Assembly: GCF_900114495.1 (NCBI RefSeq)
Contig: NZ_FOZI01000003.1
Location: forward strand, 186,001 to 250,000
DNA length: 64,000 nucleotides
Origin: Dyella sp. OK004
GTDB lineage: Bacteria; Pseudomonadota; Gammaproteobacteria; Xanthomonadales; Rhodanobacteraceae
Reading direction: 5' to 3'
The position numbers and the translations under genes were made by a program. Each line of letters opens with the position of its first letter. Position 1 is the first letter of the stretch. Below are positions 49,299-57,554 of this stretch, piece by piece. The notes under the pieces are model-generated. The model was not told the origin of the DNA, did not search any database, and saw only the letters and a list, made by a program, of their open reading frames with translations.

Positions 49299-49865
49299 TT
49301 AGCTGTCCTTGCTTTCTTTCTTGCAATCTTCGTCGTCGTCTTCACGAAGGATTCCCGCATAGGGTTTGAAAGCCGGGAGGCTAGCGGCGAGCTGGTCTTG
49401 GGCGAGCTGGACACCCTTGAGGTCCTCGCAGATCTTGGCCGCTTCCAGATCGACCTGTTTCGCCTGGGCATCCACCTGCTTGTCGATCTCTTTCGAGTCG
49501 CCGCTGGTGACGCTATCGACCGCACCCTTGATCGCCGCACCAGCGACAGCGGCGCCCGCCTTGCCGGTGGCGACACCGTGCTCGCGCACGGCGACCGCGT
49601 TCTGCTGGTAGCGCTTCAACAACTCGCGTTGAGTCGCGTCGATGGCGACGGCCTTGTCGTCGATCAGCAGGTCGCCGTTCGCATGAATGACCGCATTCGG
49701 TGCGTTGTCGCGATGCAAAGTCACCACGCCATCGCGCACGATAATGTGGCCATCGGCGATGCTGCTGAAGCCCGAGGTGCTGACGTTGAACTGGCTCGAA
49801 TCATTCCCGCAGCCGGCTACCAGGCCAACCAGGGTAAGTGCGCAAATCAGGCGAGTTGGTGACAT
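49299..49865 (-). CDS. Lipoprotein, DUF2884/YggN-like (paralogue A)
   Basis: A 188-residue protein with a lipobox (LVGLVAGC; lipidated Cys19). It has a strand-rich middle (HIIVRDGVVTLHR..., then NGDLLIDDKAVAIDATQRELLKRY), a Gly/Ala-rich stretch (GKAGAAVAGAAIKGAV), a helix and the C-terminal KICEDLKGVQLAQDQLAASLPAFKPYA, ending in an acidic tail with a second cysteine. This pattern is that of DUF2884 (E. coli YggN); I assign it from memory. It is related to the lipoprotein at 51317-51994. It is 18 bases downstream of the hydrolase gene, so probably co-transcribed. Confidence 0.8.
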   Translation of the reverse strand: MSPTRLICALTLVGLVAGCGNDSSQFNVSTSGFSSIADGHIIVRDGVVTLHRDNAPNAVIHANGDLLIDDKAVAIDATQRELLKRYQQNAVAVREHGVATGKAGAAVAGAAIKGAVDSVTSGDSKEIDKQVDAQAKQVDLEAAKICEDLKGVQLAQDQLAASLPAFKPYAGILREDDDEDCKKESKDS

Positions 49866-49883
49866 CCTGGATACTCCGTGTGT

Positions 49884-51149
49884 TCAAGGGGCGGGTGATT
49901 GTCGCTGTGGCGCTTCGCAGGCTGGATGAGGCTGCTTGCGTGCCTCTGGACTGCGCCATTCCGGATGATCATAAGGAATATCGTTTTCCCAGAACCACGG
50001 GTAGCAGGTCGGCCCAAGCACGGCATCGATCAGGTAGGTGTAGATGCCCTCGCCGTTGGAGCTGTTGCTCATGATCAGCACGCAATCGCGCGACTTCTGC
50101 AGGCACAGTGCGAGGTTGTTGGTGCCGTCATCGTGACCGGTCTTGACCCACGCCGGCCCCTGCGGTGATTGGTAGACCGCCACCCCAAGGGCATAGGCGA
50201 GCTTGATGCCATCGTTGTCGGTGGTCGTGGCCGTATCCAGGGTAGGGAACTGCTGCACCGAACGGATGCGCTGCTCTGGCTTCAGCCACTCGGTATGCGT
50301 TTTCGCACTGAGGCCGTCGCCGCGCACCATGCCGGCCAGCAGCTTGGCGTAGTCGTTGATGGTGGTGTCCAACGAACCGGCCGCGCGTACGGATTCTCGC
50401 TGCTTGTGGCCCAGCGCTTTGCCGTTCTCGTCGTAACCGATCGCCAGGTTGTCGGCGAAGTCCGTGCGCCAAGTCATGCTGCTGCGGCGCATGCCGAAGC
50501 GGTCGAACAGTTGCTTCTGCATCAGCGTGGCAACGTTGATGCCCGCACCGTTCTCCAGCACGAACTGCATCAGGTTGATGCCTTCGCCGGAATAGGCAAA
50601 GCGGCTGCCTGGCTCTACGTAGATCTTCAGCTTGCCGTTCGGGTCATAGCCGCTGCCATCCGGCGGCCAGTAGCGGAAGTTGGCGAAGCCGGCGCTATGA
50701 CTGAGCAGCATGCGCGGTGTGATCTTGCGCCAGCGCGGATCGTCGGCCAGATCGGCGTACTTGGCGTACTCAGGCAGCGGCTTGGGCAATAGGCTCGCGA
50801 TCGAGGCATCGAGGTCCAGCCGGTGCTGATCGACCAGGGTCATCACGCTGTAGCTGAAGGCGGCCTTGGTAATCGAGGCGGCGTACATCACCGTGTCCGT
50901 GGTCAGCGGCAGCTGCTTCTCGACGTCGCGCAAGCCGTAGGCACGCAGGTGCACGATCTTGCCGTCCTCGATCACCGCCAGGGCCAGGCCAGGCACGTGC
51001 GCGGCTTGCATCAGGCGGGTGACTTCCTTGTCCAGCGCTTCTCCGCGCAATCGGGCAGGAGTCGCGTCTTCGGCATGAGCGGCGGCGATGAGTAGGCAGC
51101 TGCCCAGCAGCAGTTTGCAAGCGGACGAAAACCTACTGGACGAAACCAT
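49884..51149 (-). CDS. Serine hydrolase of the beta-lactamase (class C/DD-peptidase) fold, exported
   Basis: A 421-residue periplasmic protein with a signal peptide ending AAAHA (residue about 26). The active-site SxxK is S92-ITK-K95 and the second motif is Y186-S-G (FAYSGEG). KTGHDDG near residue 350 stands for the KTG/HxG motif. This is Pfam Beta-lactamase (AmpC/EstB/LACTB-like); such proteins may be esterases, peptidases or D-amino-acid amidases, so resistance should not be assumed. It lies between two paralogous lipoproteins. Three cysteines occur in the C-terminal 80 residues. Confidence 0.9.
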   Translation of the reverse strand: MVSSSRFSSACKLLLGSCLLIAAAHAEDATPARLRGEALDKEVTRLMQAAHVPGLALAVIEDGKIVHLRAYGLRDVEKQLPLTTDTVMYAASITKAAFSYSVMTLVDQHRLDLDASIASLLPKPLPEYAKYADLADDPRWRKITPRMLLSHSAGFANFRYWPPDGSGYDPNGKLKIYVEPGSRFAYSGEGINLMQFVLENGAGINVATLMQKQLFDRFGMRRSSMTWRTDFADNLAIGYDENGKALGHKQRESVRAAGSLDTTINDYAKLLAGMVRGDGLSAKTHTEWLKPEQRIRSVQQFPTLDTATTTDNDGIKLAYALGVAVYQSPQGPAWVKTGHDDGTNNLALCLQKSRDCVLIMSNSSNGEGIYTYLIDAVLGPTCYPWFWENDIPYDHPEWRSPEARKQPHPACEAPQRQSPAP

Positions 51150-51316
51150 GGAACCCCCAGGTGCATGGTGGACGGCTAGCGGAACGACACTCGGTTATAG
51201 AGCAAGGCCGCGCCGGCGTCCCGCTTCCGTGCGGAGACGCCGGCTGGCACAACGGGGTGTTGCTGGCTGGCAAGTCACCGCGGCTTGCCGGCGGTTGAGC
51301 GCCGTCAGGTCCCTGG

Positions 51317-51994
51317 TCAATCCTTGTCGACGTTTTTGCCGCAGTCGTCGACGTCCTGCTGCGTCATGGTGGCGTAGGGGTGGAACTCCGGCATCGCCGC
51401 GGCGAGCTTCTGCTGTGAGGCAAGCAGGTCGGGCATGCGCTTGCAGAGCTTCAGGGCGGCGGCCTTGATCTGCGCGGTCTGCGGCTTGATACGCGCCTCG
51501 ACTTCCTTGTCGCTCTGGCCGAGGAGGGCTCCCCAGATCGCTTCCTTGGCGGCGGCCATGCCGAGGTTGGCGCCGCTGGCGCCGATATCCATGCCGGCCT
51601 CGGCGATGCCGATGATGTGCTGGCGGTAGTCCGCCAACATCGTGTGCTGCTCGGATGTGGCTGGCACCGTCTTGCCGGCGATCACCAGGTCGTTCTGCGG
51701 CGTGATGACCGCCTTGGGCAGATTGCTGGTGTCGCGATGATGGCCGTTGTCGAGATGCACGCTGTTGACGTCGATGTCCTTGCTGACCAATTCGCGTTTG
51801 GCCTGGTCGATACCCTTTTGCACCTCGGCGCCGATAACCGATGGCGAGGTCTGCTGCTGTACTTCCTTCATCGCGTCGGCCACGCCGCTGGTGGCTCCGG
51901 TGTTGGTGTCGGCGTGATTGGGCTGGCCGCAAGCAGTCAGCGATAGGCTGAGAGCCGCAGCCAGCAGGCCGAAGGTGATCGAGCGGTGCTTCAT
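51317..51994 (-). CDS. Lipoprotein, DUF2884/YggN-like (paralogue B)
   Basis: A 225-residue protein with lipobox LSLTAC (Cys22). It shares with the protein at 49299-49865 the order strand region (VITPQNDLVIAGKTVPATSEQHTMLADY), Gly/Ala-rich stretch (GASGANLGMAAAKEAI), then LKLCKRMPDLLASQQKLAAAMPEFHPYATM and a C-terminal acidic part with a cysteine. GGGAGG lies before the ATG. The stop is 167 bases from the hydrolase start. It follows the ABC permease gene by 60 bases on the same strand, so may be part of that operon. Confidence 0.8.
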   Translation of the reverse strand: MKHRSITFGLLAAALSLSLTACGQPNHADTNTGATSGVADAMKEVQQQTSPSVIGAEVQKGIDQAKRELVSKDIDVNSVHLDNGHHRDTSNLPKAVITPQNDLVIAGKTVPATSEQHTMLADYRQHIIGIAEAGMDIGASGANLGMAAAKEAIWGALLGQSDKEVEARIKPQTAQIKAAALKLCKRMPDLLASQQKLAAAMPEFHPYATMTQQDVDDCGKNVDKD

Positions 51995-52054
51995 GGAATG
52001 CCTCCCTGTCAGTGCTGGATGAGATAGTCGTGGCCGCTACGAAGAGAACCCTGA

Positions 52055-53023
52055 TCAGTTGTCGTCGCGTACCCGGCGGAACCAGATGGCGCCAGCGATC
52101 AGGGCGACGCCTGCCGCAACACCGATCCACAAGTTGGGCGAAGCCAGCGCGGTATAGGTATGAGCCGGCGAGATGAGGACCAGCGGGTTATGCGCTTCGC
52201 TCAGGTCGGCAGCATTTAGCGAGTAATTGCCGGCGGCGAGATGCGTGCCCGGGAACACACTGAACAGGGAGCGCGCCACGATGTTGATCCAGAACCATGC
52301 GGCGGGAAGGTTGAACACCCCCATGATGCCGAACCAGGTCACCATCAGGCCTGCGACCACCGGCACTGCCACGGCCCACAGGAAGGGCTTGCTGCGTGCC
52401 CAGGCGGAGCAGAGCATCAGCCAGCCGACAGCCGGCGCGGCCCACAGTGCATAGAGCGGAATCGAGCTGAGCAGCGAACCGATGGCGCGGAAAGGATGGG
52501 CCAGCGTGAGCAGCTGCCATACGTTGACGCCGTGCATGGAGAGCACCAGGGAAAAGATCACCAGCTGCACGATGCCGATGACGATACCCACGACGACGGC
52601 AATGATCGGGGCCAGGAACACGGCGCTCGCCACTTTCGAAAGGACCGTGCTGGTATTGGAGATCGGCAGTGACTTCCAGAACAGCGCGCTGCGGTCGCGG
52701 CGGTCGTCGTACAGCGAGCCGAGGCAGTAGAACAGCACCACGATGCCGGTGACGAAGCTGATCAGGCCCATCGCAGACACCATGACGATGTCCAGGCCTG
52801 CGCCGATCTGCTGCATGTCCTTGGCATCGGCGTTGGCGATCAGGTCTTGCAGATTGTTGCCGCCGATATGGAAACCGCCATGCCGGGCGCCAACCACTTC
52901 GGCCGCGATGATGGCCATGATGTTGAGGACCAGAAAGACTACGCCGGTAACGATCGGCGCCCACAGGAATCCACCGCGGTTTTCCCAGAACTCGCGCTTG
53001 ACGAGCCAATAGAAGGTTTTCAT
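52055..53023 (-). CDS. ABC transporter permease (ABC-2 type)
   Basis: A 322-residue inner-membrane protein with about six hydrophobic helices, beginning MKTFYWLVKREFWENRGGF, the usual ABC-2 permease start. The segment LYDDRRDRSALFWKSLPISNTSTVLSK is the cytoplasmic elbow typical of this family. A large loop after helix one (about residues 45-85) is probably periplasmic. It pairs with the ATPase gene that overlaps it by four bases. Substrate unknown; YtrA-linked ABC systems are tied to envelope or cell-wall antibiotic stress. Confidence 0.9.
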   Translation of the reverse strand: MKTFYWLVKREFWENRGGFLWAPIVTGVVFLVLNIMAIIAAEVVGARHGGFHIGGNNLQDLIANADAKDMQQIGAGLDIVMVSAMGLISFVTGIVVLFYCLGSLYDDRRDRSALFWKSLPISNTSTVLSKVASAVFLAPIIAVVVGIVIGIVQLVIFSLVLSMHGVNVWQLLTLAHPFRAIGSLLSSIPLYALWAAPAVGWLMLCSAWARSKPFLWAVAVPVVAGLMVTWFGIMGVFNLPAAWFWINIVARSLFSVFPGTHLAAGNYSLNAADLSEAHNPLVLISPAHTYTALASPNLWIGVAAGVALIAGAIWFRRVRDDN

Positions 53024-53877
53024 GCGTAGGTCCCTTTCATCGTTGCGACGAACAGATCGCTGACTGATGGGCGGCGCACTTCGCCCATGGCCTCCAGCGT
53101 CGCGCGGTCCGCGCCGTCGAACAGGAAGATGCTCTTGCCGAACACCTGGCGCTCATCCAGAGGTTTCATCTGGCGGGCGGTATCAGCCTTGTCCGCGCTT
53201 ACCATCACCTCGGCAAAGCGGTCACCCACGGCCTCCATGTCCGCATCCAGCACGATCTTGCCGTCGCGAATGAACATCAGGTCGGTGAGGATGTGTTCGA
53301 TCTCTTCCACCTGGTGGGTGGTGACGATGATGGTCTTGTTCTCGTCGAAGTAATCCTCAAGCAGGCTCTGGTAGAACTGCTTGCGATAGAGAATGTCCAG
53401 GCCGAGCGTGGGTTCGTCCAGCACCAACAGGCGGGCATCGATGGCCATTACCAGGGCCAGGTGCAGTTGCACGATCATGCCCTTGGACATCTGCTTCACG
53501 CGCTGGTTGGGCGTGAGCTTGGTGCGCGCCAGGAAGGCTTCGCATTTGGCGCGGTTGAAGCGCGGGTGCACGTTGGCGACGAAATCGACCGCCTCGCGTA
53601 CACGGATCCAGCGCGGCAGCACGGCGACGTCGGCGATAAAGCAGACCTGCTCCATCAACTTGTCGCGCTGCGTGCGCGGGTCGAAGCCAAGCACGCTCAG
53701 GTGGCCCTGGAAATCGGTCAGGCCCAAGATGGCCTTCAATGCGGTGGTCTTGCCGGCCCCGTTGGGACCGATCAGGCCCACTATGCGGCCGGGCTGGATC
53801 TGGAAACTGACGTGATCCAGCGCGGTGGTGTTCTTGTAGCGCTTGTTCAGGCCGCTGGCTGTGACCACCGCGTTCAT
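53020..53877 (-). CDS. ABC transporter ATP-binding protein
   Basis: A 285-residue ATPase. Walker A is GPNGAGKTT at 37-45, and Walker B RLLVLDEPTLGLD includes the catalytic Glu. The H-loop is in VTTHQVEEIEH. The signature motif is divergent (MSKGMIVQ instead of LSGGQ), as in many ABC-2 exporters of YtrB/BcrA type. It overlaps both neighbours by four bases (ATGA), indicating a tightly coupled operon with the GntR regulator and the permease. Confidence 0.94.
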   Translation of the reverse strand: MNAVVTASGLNKRYKNTTALDHVSFQIQPGRIVGLIGPNGAGKTTALKAILGLTDFQGHLSVLGFDPRTQRDKLMEQVCFIADVAVLPRWIRVREAVDFVANVHPRFNRAKCEAFLARTKLTPNQRVKQMSKGMIVQLHLALVMAIDARLLVLDEPTLGLDILYRKQFYQSLLEDYFDENKTIIVTTHQVEEIEHILTDLMFIRDGKIVLDADMEAVGDRFAEVMVSADKADTARQMKPLDERQVFGKSIFLFDGADRATLEAMGEVRRPSVSDLFVATMKGTYA

Positions 53878-54236
53878 GACTGGCTCTCCGTTTCACGCAT
53901 GAGGGTCTTCAGATCCAGGCCGAGGCGTTGTAGCCGGGCGTACAGGGTCGGCCACTCTTCGCGCAGAAACCGTTCGCGCTCGGACTTCAGCAACGCCTCG
54001 CGGGCTCCATCGATAACAAACATGCCCAACCCCCTCCTTTTTTCCACTAGTTGGTCGTCGACCAGTTCCTGGTACGCCTTGGACACGGTGAGCGGATTGA
54101 TTTGGAAATCCGCAGCAACCTGGCGTACTGACGGCAGCGGGTCGCCCTCGTTCAAGGCGCCGTCCAGGATCATCGCCACGACGCGCTCGCGCAGTTGGCG
54201 GTAGATCGGGACGCTGTCGTTCCAGGTAATGGTCAT
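53874..54236 (-). CDS. GntR-family regulator, YtrA subfamily
   Basis: A 120-residue repressor: winged helix at about 10-78 (PIYRQLRERVVAMILDGALNEGDPLPSVRQVAADFQINPLTVSKAYQELVDDQLVEKRRGLGMFV) plus a short helical dimerisation tail. This short form without a sensor domain defines the YtrA group, which controls adjacent ABC exporters. HpaR1 of Xanthomonas belongs to the same group; orthology is not shown. It is three bases from the preceding gene and overlaps the ATPase gene. The palindrome at 54582-54605 is its likely operator. Confidence 0.93.
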   Translation of the reverse strand: MTITWNDSVPIYRQLRERVVAMILDGALNEGDPLPSVRQVAADFQINPLTVSKAYQELVDDQLVEKRRGLGMFVIDGAREALLKSERERFLREEWPTLYARLQRLGLDLKTLMRETESQS

Positions 54237-54239
54237 ACG

Positions 54240-54551
54240 TTATTCCTTGCTGATACGGCCGAGCGTGGTGCCAAACGAATAGTAGGGCATGGCCAGCTGG
54301 GCACCGAGCAGGCTGGCACGGCTGTCGGCGGCGGCGGAGACCGCGAAGCTGGCGATGCTGGCATCGGCCAACAGGGCGGCGGCGCGCAGGTCTTCGGCAG
54401 TGGGACGCACTTCAATCGGGGCCAGGTTGATGACCTTCGCACCGTTGATTTCACTGACGGGGACGGCCTTGACGTTGGAGTTGATGGCGAGCAGGCCGGC
54501 CGTAGTGAACAGCGCGGCGGCAGTCAGAGCGAGTAGGTTCGGTGCTTTCAT
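54240..54551 (-). CDS. Small exported protein, first gene of the YtrA-ABC operon
   Basis: A 103-residue protein with an N-terminal signal sequence (KAPNLLALTAAALFTTAGLLAIN). The mature part has INGAKVINLAPIEVRPTAEDLRAAALLADASIAS and a C-terminal LGAQLAMPYYSFGTTL. No family recognised. AGGAG is about eight bases before ATG 54551. It is transcribed from the palindrome-covered promoter and lies three bases upstream of the regulator gene. It could be a substrate-binding or regulatory accessory of the transporter; that is inference. Confidence 0.72.
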   Translation of the reverse strand: MKAPNLLALTAAALFTTAGLLAINSNVKAVPVSEINGAKVINLAPIEVRPTAEDLRAAALLADASIASFAVSAAADSRASLLGAQLAMPYYSFGTTLGRISKE

Positions 54552-54581
54552 GGCGATACTCCTGTAGTGACCTCGTGGACC

Positions 54582-54605
54582 GGTGTTGTAGTGAACTATA
54601 ACACC
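54582..54605. promoter_or_regulatory. Palindromic operator for the YtrA regulator
   Basis: GGTGTT (54582-54587) and AACACC (54600-54605) are outer arms, and TAGT (54589-54592) / ACTA (54595-54598) are inner arms. The 24-base site is symmetric except for one position in each half. It overlaps the -10 hexamer of the promoter, as a repressor site should. Confidence 0.75.
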
Positions 54606-54622
54606 ATAGTTGAGCCCGTCAA
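54595..54622 (-). promoter_or_regulatory. Promoter of the YtrA-ABC operon
   Basis: On the minus strand TTGACG (complement of 54617-54622), 16-base spacer, TATAGT (complement of 54595-54600). This is a near-consensus sigma-70 promoter. Confidence 0.75.
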
Positions 54623-54859
54623 TAGGCGATCCGGAAATTCGCAACATGACTGATGGCCTATACGGCGGCGGGCCTGGCTAGAGACGGCCCTGGCGGCATT
54701 GCCATGGGCGGTCCTGCCTTCGATGCGCATCCTGCGCCTGGGGTTTAGTGGCCGGCAGGGCCGCACATCAGCTGTCGCGCATGACAGGCATCACCTCGTC
54801 ACGGCCGCAACGCGCCGCTTCTGCTTCAATAAGCGGGTTCACTCACAAGGAGCGACTGC

Positions 54860-55645
54860 ATGGATTTCGGCCTGACCGGTCGTGTCGTGGTGATCACCGG
54901 CGCCAGCAAAGGCATCGGCCTGGCCTGCGCGGCCGCCTTCGCCCGTGAGGGGGCGATCGTGATCGGTATCTCTCGCTCGTCCGAACATCTGCATACGGCC
55001 AAACACGAGCTGCAGGCGCTGGGCCTGCACATCCACGTGGAGCCGGCCGACCTGAGCGACAGTGTGGCGGCGCAGATGGTGATGGAGCGCATTGAAGACG
55101 ATCACGGCCCGATCGAAGTGCTGGTGAATTGCGCCGGCGCCGCGCGACGGACACCGCCGTCCGAGCTGGATGCGCAGGCAGTGCACGCCGCGATGCAGGC
55201 CAAGTACTTCACATACATGCACGCGATCGATCCGGTGATCCGTCGCATGGCGACGCGCGGCAAAGGCGCCATCGTCAACGTGGTGGGGCAGGGTGGACGC
55301 CAGGCCAATCCTGTGCACATCGGCGGCGGCGCAGCCAATGCCGCATTGATGCTGGCGTCGGTCGGCTATGCCTCGGCGTATGCCGACAAGGGTGTGCGGG
55401 TTAACGTGATCAATCCTGGCATCACTCGCACCGGACGCATGCAGGAAGGGTTGCAGGCCTCCGCACGCGCCAGCGGACGTGCCGTGGAGGAGCTGCTATC
55501 CGCACAGGTTGCCAGCATCCCCATGGGACGTGTCGCCGAGCCGGAGGAGGTTGCCAACGTGGCGCTGTTCCTCGCCTCGTCGCTGGCCAGTTACGTGACG
55601 GGCGCGGTGATTCCGATGGATGGCGGCAAGACGTCGGTGATCTAA
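54860..55645 (+). CDS. SDR-family protein lacking the canonical catalytic residues
   Basis: A 261-residue FabG-like short-chain dehydrogenase fold. The cofactor loop TGASKGIG is intact at 14-21, NCAG is present, and the end PMDGGKTSVI is typical. At the catalytic strand the usual SS is VGQGG, and the YxxxK helix is replaced by HIGGGAANAALM, so Ser, Tyr and Lys all appear missing. Family members with GGAAN at this place exist, but their reaction is unknown to me. CAAGGAG precedes the ATG. It is convergent with the methyltransferase-like gene. Confidence 0.88.
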   Translation: MDFGLTGRVVVITGASKGIGLACAAAFAREGAIVIGISRSSEHLHTAKHELQALGLHIHVEPADLSDSVAAQMVMERIEDDHGPIEVLVNCAGAARRTPPSELDAQAVHAAMQAKYFTYMHAIDPVIRRMATRGKGAIVNVVGQGGRQANPVHIGGGAANAALMLASVGYASAYADKGVRVNVINPGITRTGRMQEGLQASARASGRAVEELLSAQVASIPMGRVAEPEEVANVALFLASSLASYVTGAVIPMDGGKTSVI

Positions 55646-55646
55646 G

Positions 55647-56471
55647 TTATTCGTCGCGGCTGAAGCAGAAGCCGAAATAGCGGTCGAGCGAGTGATCCGG
55701 ATGGAACGGGATCAGGCAGCTGCGTTGCTGATTTTCCCAGCGATCCTTTAGCCCATAACCAAGAGTCTTCAGGCTGTGGATGAACTCGCGCTCGGCGGTG
55801 ATGCGGTAAGGGCAGCACGCGGTGCCCATGTTCTGCACGGTGAAGTACGACGCGCTCATATGGATCGGCACGGAGTTGAGCAGCAAATGACGGGGCGCGC
55901 GCGGCAGCTTGCTGAGGAAATCCGCCAGCGTGTAATCGAGGTATTGCAGCGATCCGGCGGCGAACAGAATGTCCGCGCCGCTCGCTTCTTCGGAGCGGTC
56001 GGTGAAGTGGAGCCGATGCTGTTCGTCGTTGCTTTCCGCCCAGGCTCTACCAGCGACAGTCACCGCGGGTACGTCATGCACTAGCCAGCGCAGTGCCGCT
56101 GGGTAGCGCACATAGCGTTGATAGGCGTAGTAGGCGATGCCGATATGCCCTCCGAGATCGAACACGGAAGTGCTGCCGCTTTCGAAGAAGGTCGACAGCC
56201 ACAGCATGATGGGATAGTCGTTGAGATAGACGCGCCGCGTGCGTTCCCGATACAGCTCGGCCGAGGGTGGATTGTCATAGCCCGAGGCGCGGGAGGTGGG
56301 CACGCTGGACAGGGCCTCCGCAAAGCTTGGGTAGACCCCTCGATACATGTTGTGGGTCAGCGAGGTGTGTGCGAAGAAGCGCCGTCTGTAACTGGCATTG
56401 AGGTAATGCCGCACACCGGGCAGCGTGGATACGTGCTCGCGCACGGCGCGCATGGTCGACTGCATGTCCAT
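55647..56471 (-). CDS. Putative methyltransferase, TIGR04325 type
   Basis: A 274-residue protein with the TIGR04325-like start (YRGVYPSFAEALSSVPTSRASGYD, then the pattern YNDYPIMLWL as VYLNDYPIMLWLSTFF). A Rossmann-type SAM-binding motif follows, VFDLGGHIGIAYYAY, at about residues 101-115. Residues around ASGADILFAAGSLQYLDYTLADFL match the post-motif acidic loop. Such proteins are often found near polysaccharide or lipid-modification genes, but no such cluster is present here. ATG 56471; family name from memory. Confidence 0.75.
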   Translation of the reverse strand: MDMQSTMRAVREHVSTLPGVRHYLNASYRRRFFAHTSLTHNMYRGVYPSFAEALSSVPTSRASGYDNPPSAELYRERTRRVYLNDYPIMLWLSTFFESGSTSVFDLGGHIGIAYYAYQRYVRYPAALRWLVHDVPAVTVAGRAWAESNDEQHRLHFTDRSEEASGADILFAAGSLQYLDYTLADFLSKLPRAPRHLLLNSVPIHMSASYFTVQNMGTACCPYRITAEREFIHSLKTLGYGLKDRWENQQRSCLIPFHPDHSLDRYFGFCFSRDE

Positions 56472-56715
56472 AGCCCTGTTTCGCTTCGGTTATGGGGCAT
56501 TTACTACGGCACGACCATGGGCGGCGCCATCCGACACTTGGCGGGCGTGGGCTGACCAGGTGGCATAGGCCTGATGGTTTTCGCATGCTGAGCCGATGCA
56601 TGCGGCCGGGGATTGCGCTGTTTTTCTGGATAGTCCATCCAGCCCGGCGCGGCTGATCACGCGGGGCCGGCTGCCTAAACTCGAGTCTTCGCCACACGCA
56701 TACGAGGAGACTGTC

Positions 56716-57489
56716 ATGGCAGACCATTCGATCAAGGGCAAAACCGTACTCATCGCCGGTGGCGCCAAAAATCTCGGCGGGCTGATCGCCCGCGATCTGG
56801 CGCAGCAGGGCGCCAAGGCGGTGGCTGTCCACTACAACAGCGCGGGCAGCAAGGCGGACGCTGATGACACGGTTGCCGCGATCCAGGCCACAGGCGCCAA
56901 GGCAGTGGCGTTGCAGGCCAACCTGACCACCGCGGGCGCCGTCGAGAAGCTATTCGCGGACGCCGTCGCAGCCGTAGGCCGGCCGGATATCGCCATCAAC
57001 ACGGTCGGCAAGGTGCTCAAGAAGCCGTTTACGGAAATCAGCGAAGCGGAATACGACGAGATGACGGCGGTGAATTCCAAATCCGCGTTCTTCTTTCTGC
57101 GCGAGGCTGGCAAGCACCTCAACGACAACGGCAAGATCGTGACCCTGGTGACCTCGCTGCTTGGTGCGTTCACGCCGTTCTATGCCGCCTATGCCGGCAC
57201 CAAGGCGCCGGTGGAGCACTTCACCCGCGCGGCCGCCAAAGAGTTTGGCGCACGCGGTATTTCCGTGACCGCCGTGGGGCCGGGGCCGATGGATACGCCA
57301 TTCTTCTACCCGGCCGAGGGCGCGGATGCCGTGGCTTATCACAAGACGGCCGCCGCGCTTTCGCCCTTCAGCAAAACCGGCCTGACCGATATCCAGGACG
57401 TGGTGCCGTTCATTCGCCATCTGGTGAGTGATGGCTGGTGGATCACTGGCCAGACCATCCTTATCAATGGCGGCTACACCACCAAGTAG
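56716..57489 (+). CDS. Short-chain dehydrogenase/reductase, FabG-like
   Basis: A 257-residue classical SDR. Cofactor loop GGAKNLGG at 15-22, catalytic Ser in LVTSLLGAF and the YxxxK motif as YAGTK are all intact, in contrast to the SDR at 54860. VNPG-like VGPGPMDTPF and the terminal ILINGGYTTK are typical. GAGGAG precedes ATG 56716. An aldehyde dehydrogenase gene follows by 65 bases, so the pair may oxidise an alcohol through an aldehyde to an acid. Substrate unknown. Confidence 0.92.
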   Translation: MADHSIKGKTVLIAGGAKNLGGLIARDLAQQGAKAVAVHYNSAGSKADADDTVAAIQATGAKAVALQANLTTAGAVEKLFADAVAAVGRPDIAINTVGKVLKKPFTEISEAEYDEMTAVNSKSAFFFLREAGKHLNDNGKIVTLVTSLLGAFTPFYAAYAGTKAPVEHFTRAAAKEFGARGISVTAVGPGPMDTPFFYPAEGADAVAYHKTAAALSPFSKTGLTDIQDVVPFIRHLVSDGWWITGQTILINGGYTTK

Positions 57490-57554
57490 TGGCTTGTTAT
57501 GGAGGCGGCCGCGAGCTATTCGAGGTCGCGCTCCCATCCACGGAGCACATCGTC

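Larger units (their letters stand above)
54552..54859. other. Intergenic region between the YtrA operon and the SDR gene
   Basis: About 308 bases. The left part holds the operator and promoter of the YtrA-ABC operon. From about 54640 to 54850 I see only GC-rich DNA with no gene, and a CAAGGAG ribosome binding site just before the SDR start. Confidence 0.5.

Noticed and set aside
49884-51149. Antibiotic-resistance beta-lactamase
   Set aside because: SxxK and YxG motifs only show the fold; class C-like esterases and peptidases share them, so resistance is not claimed.
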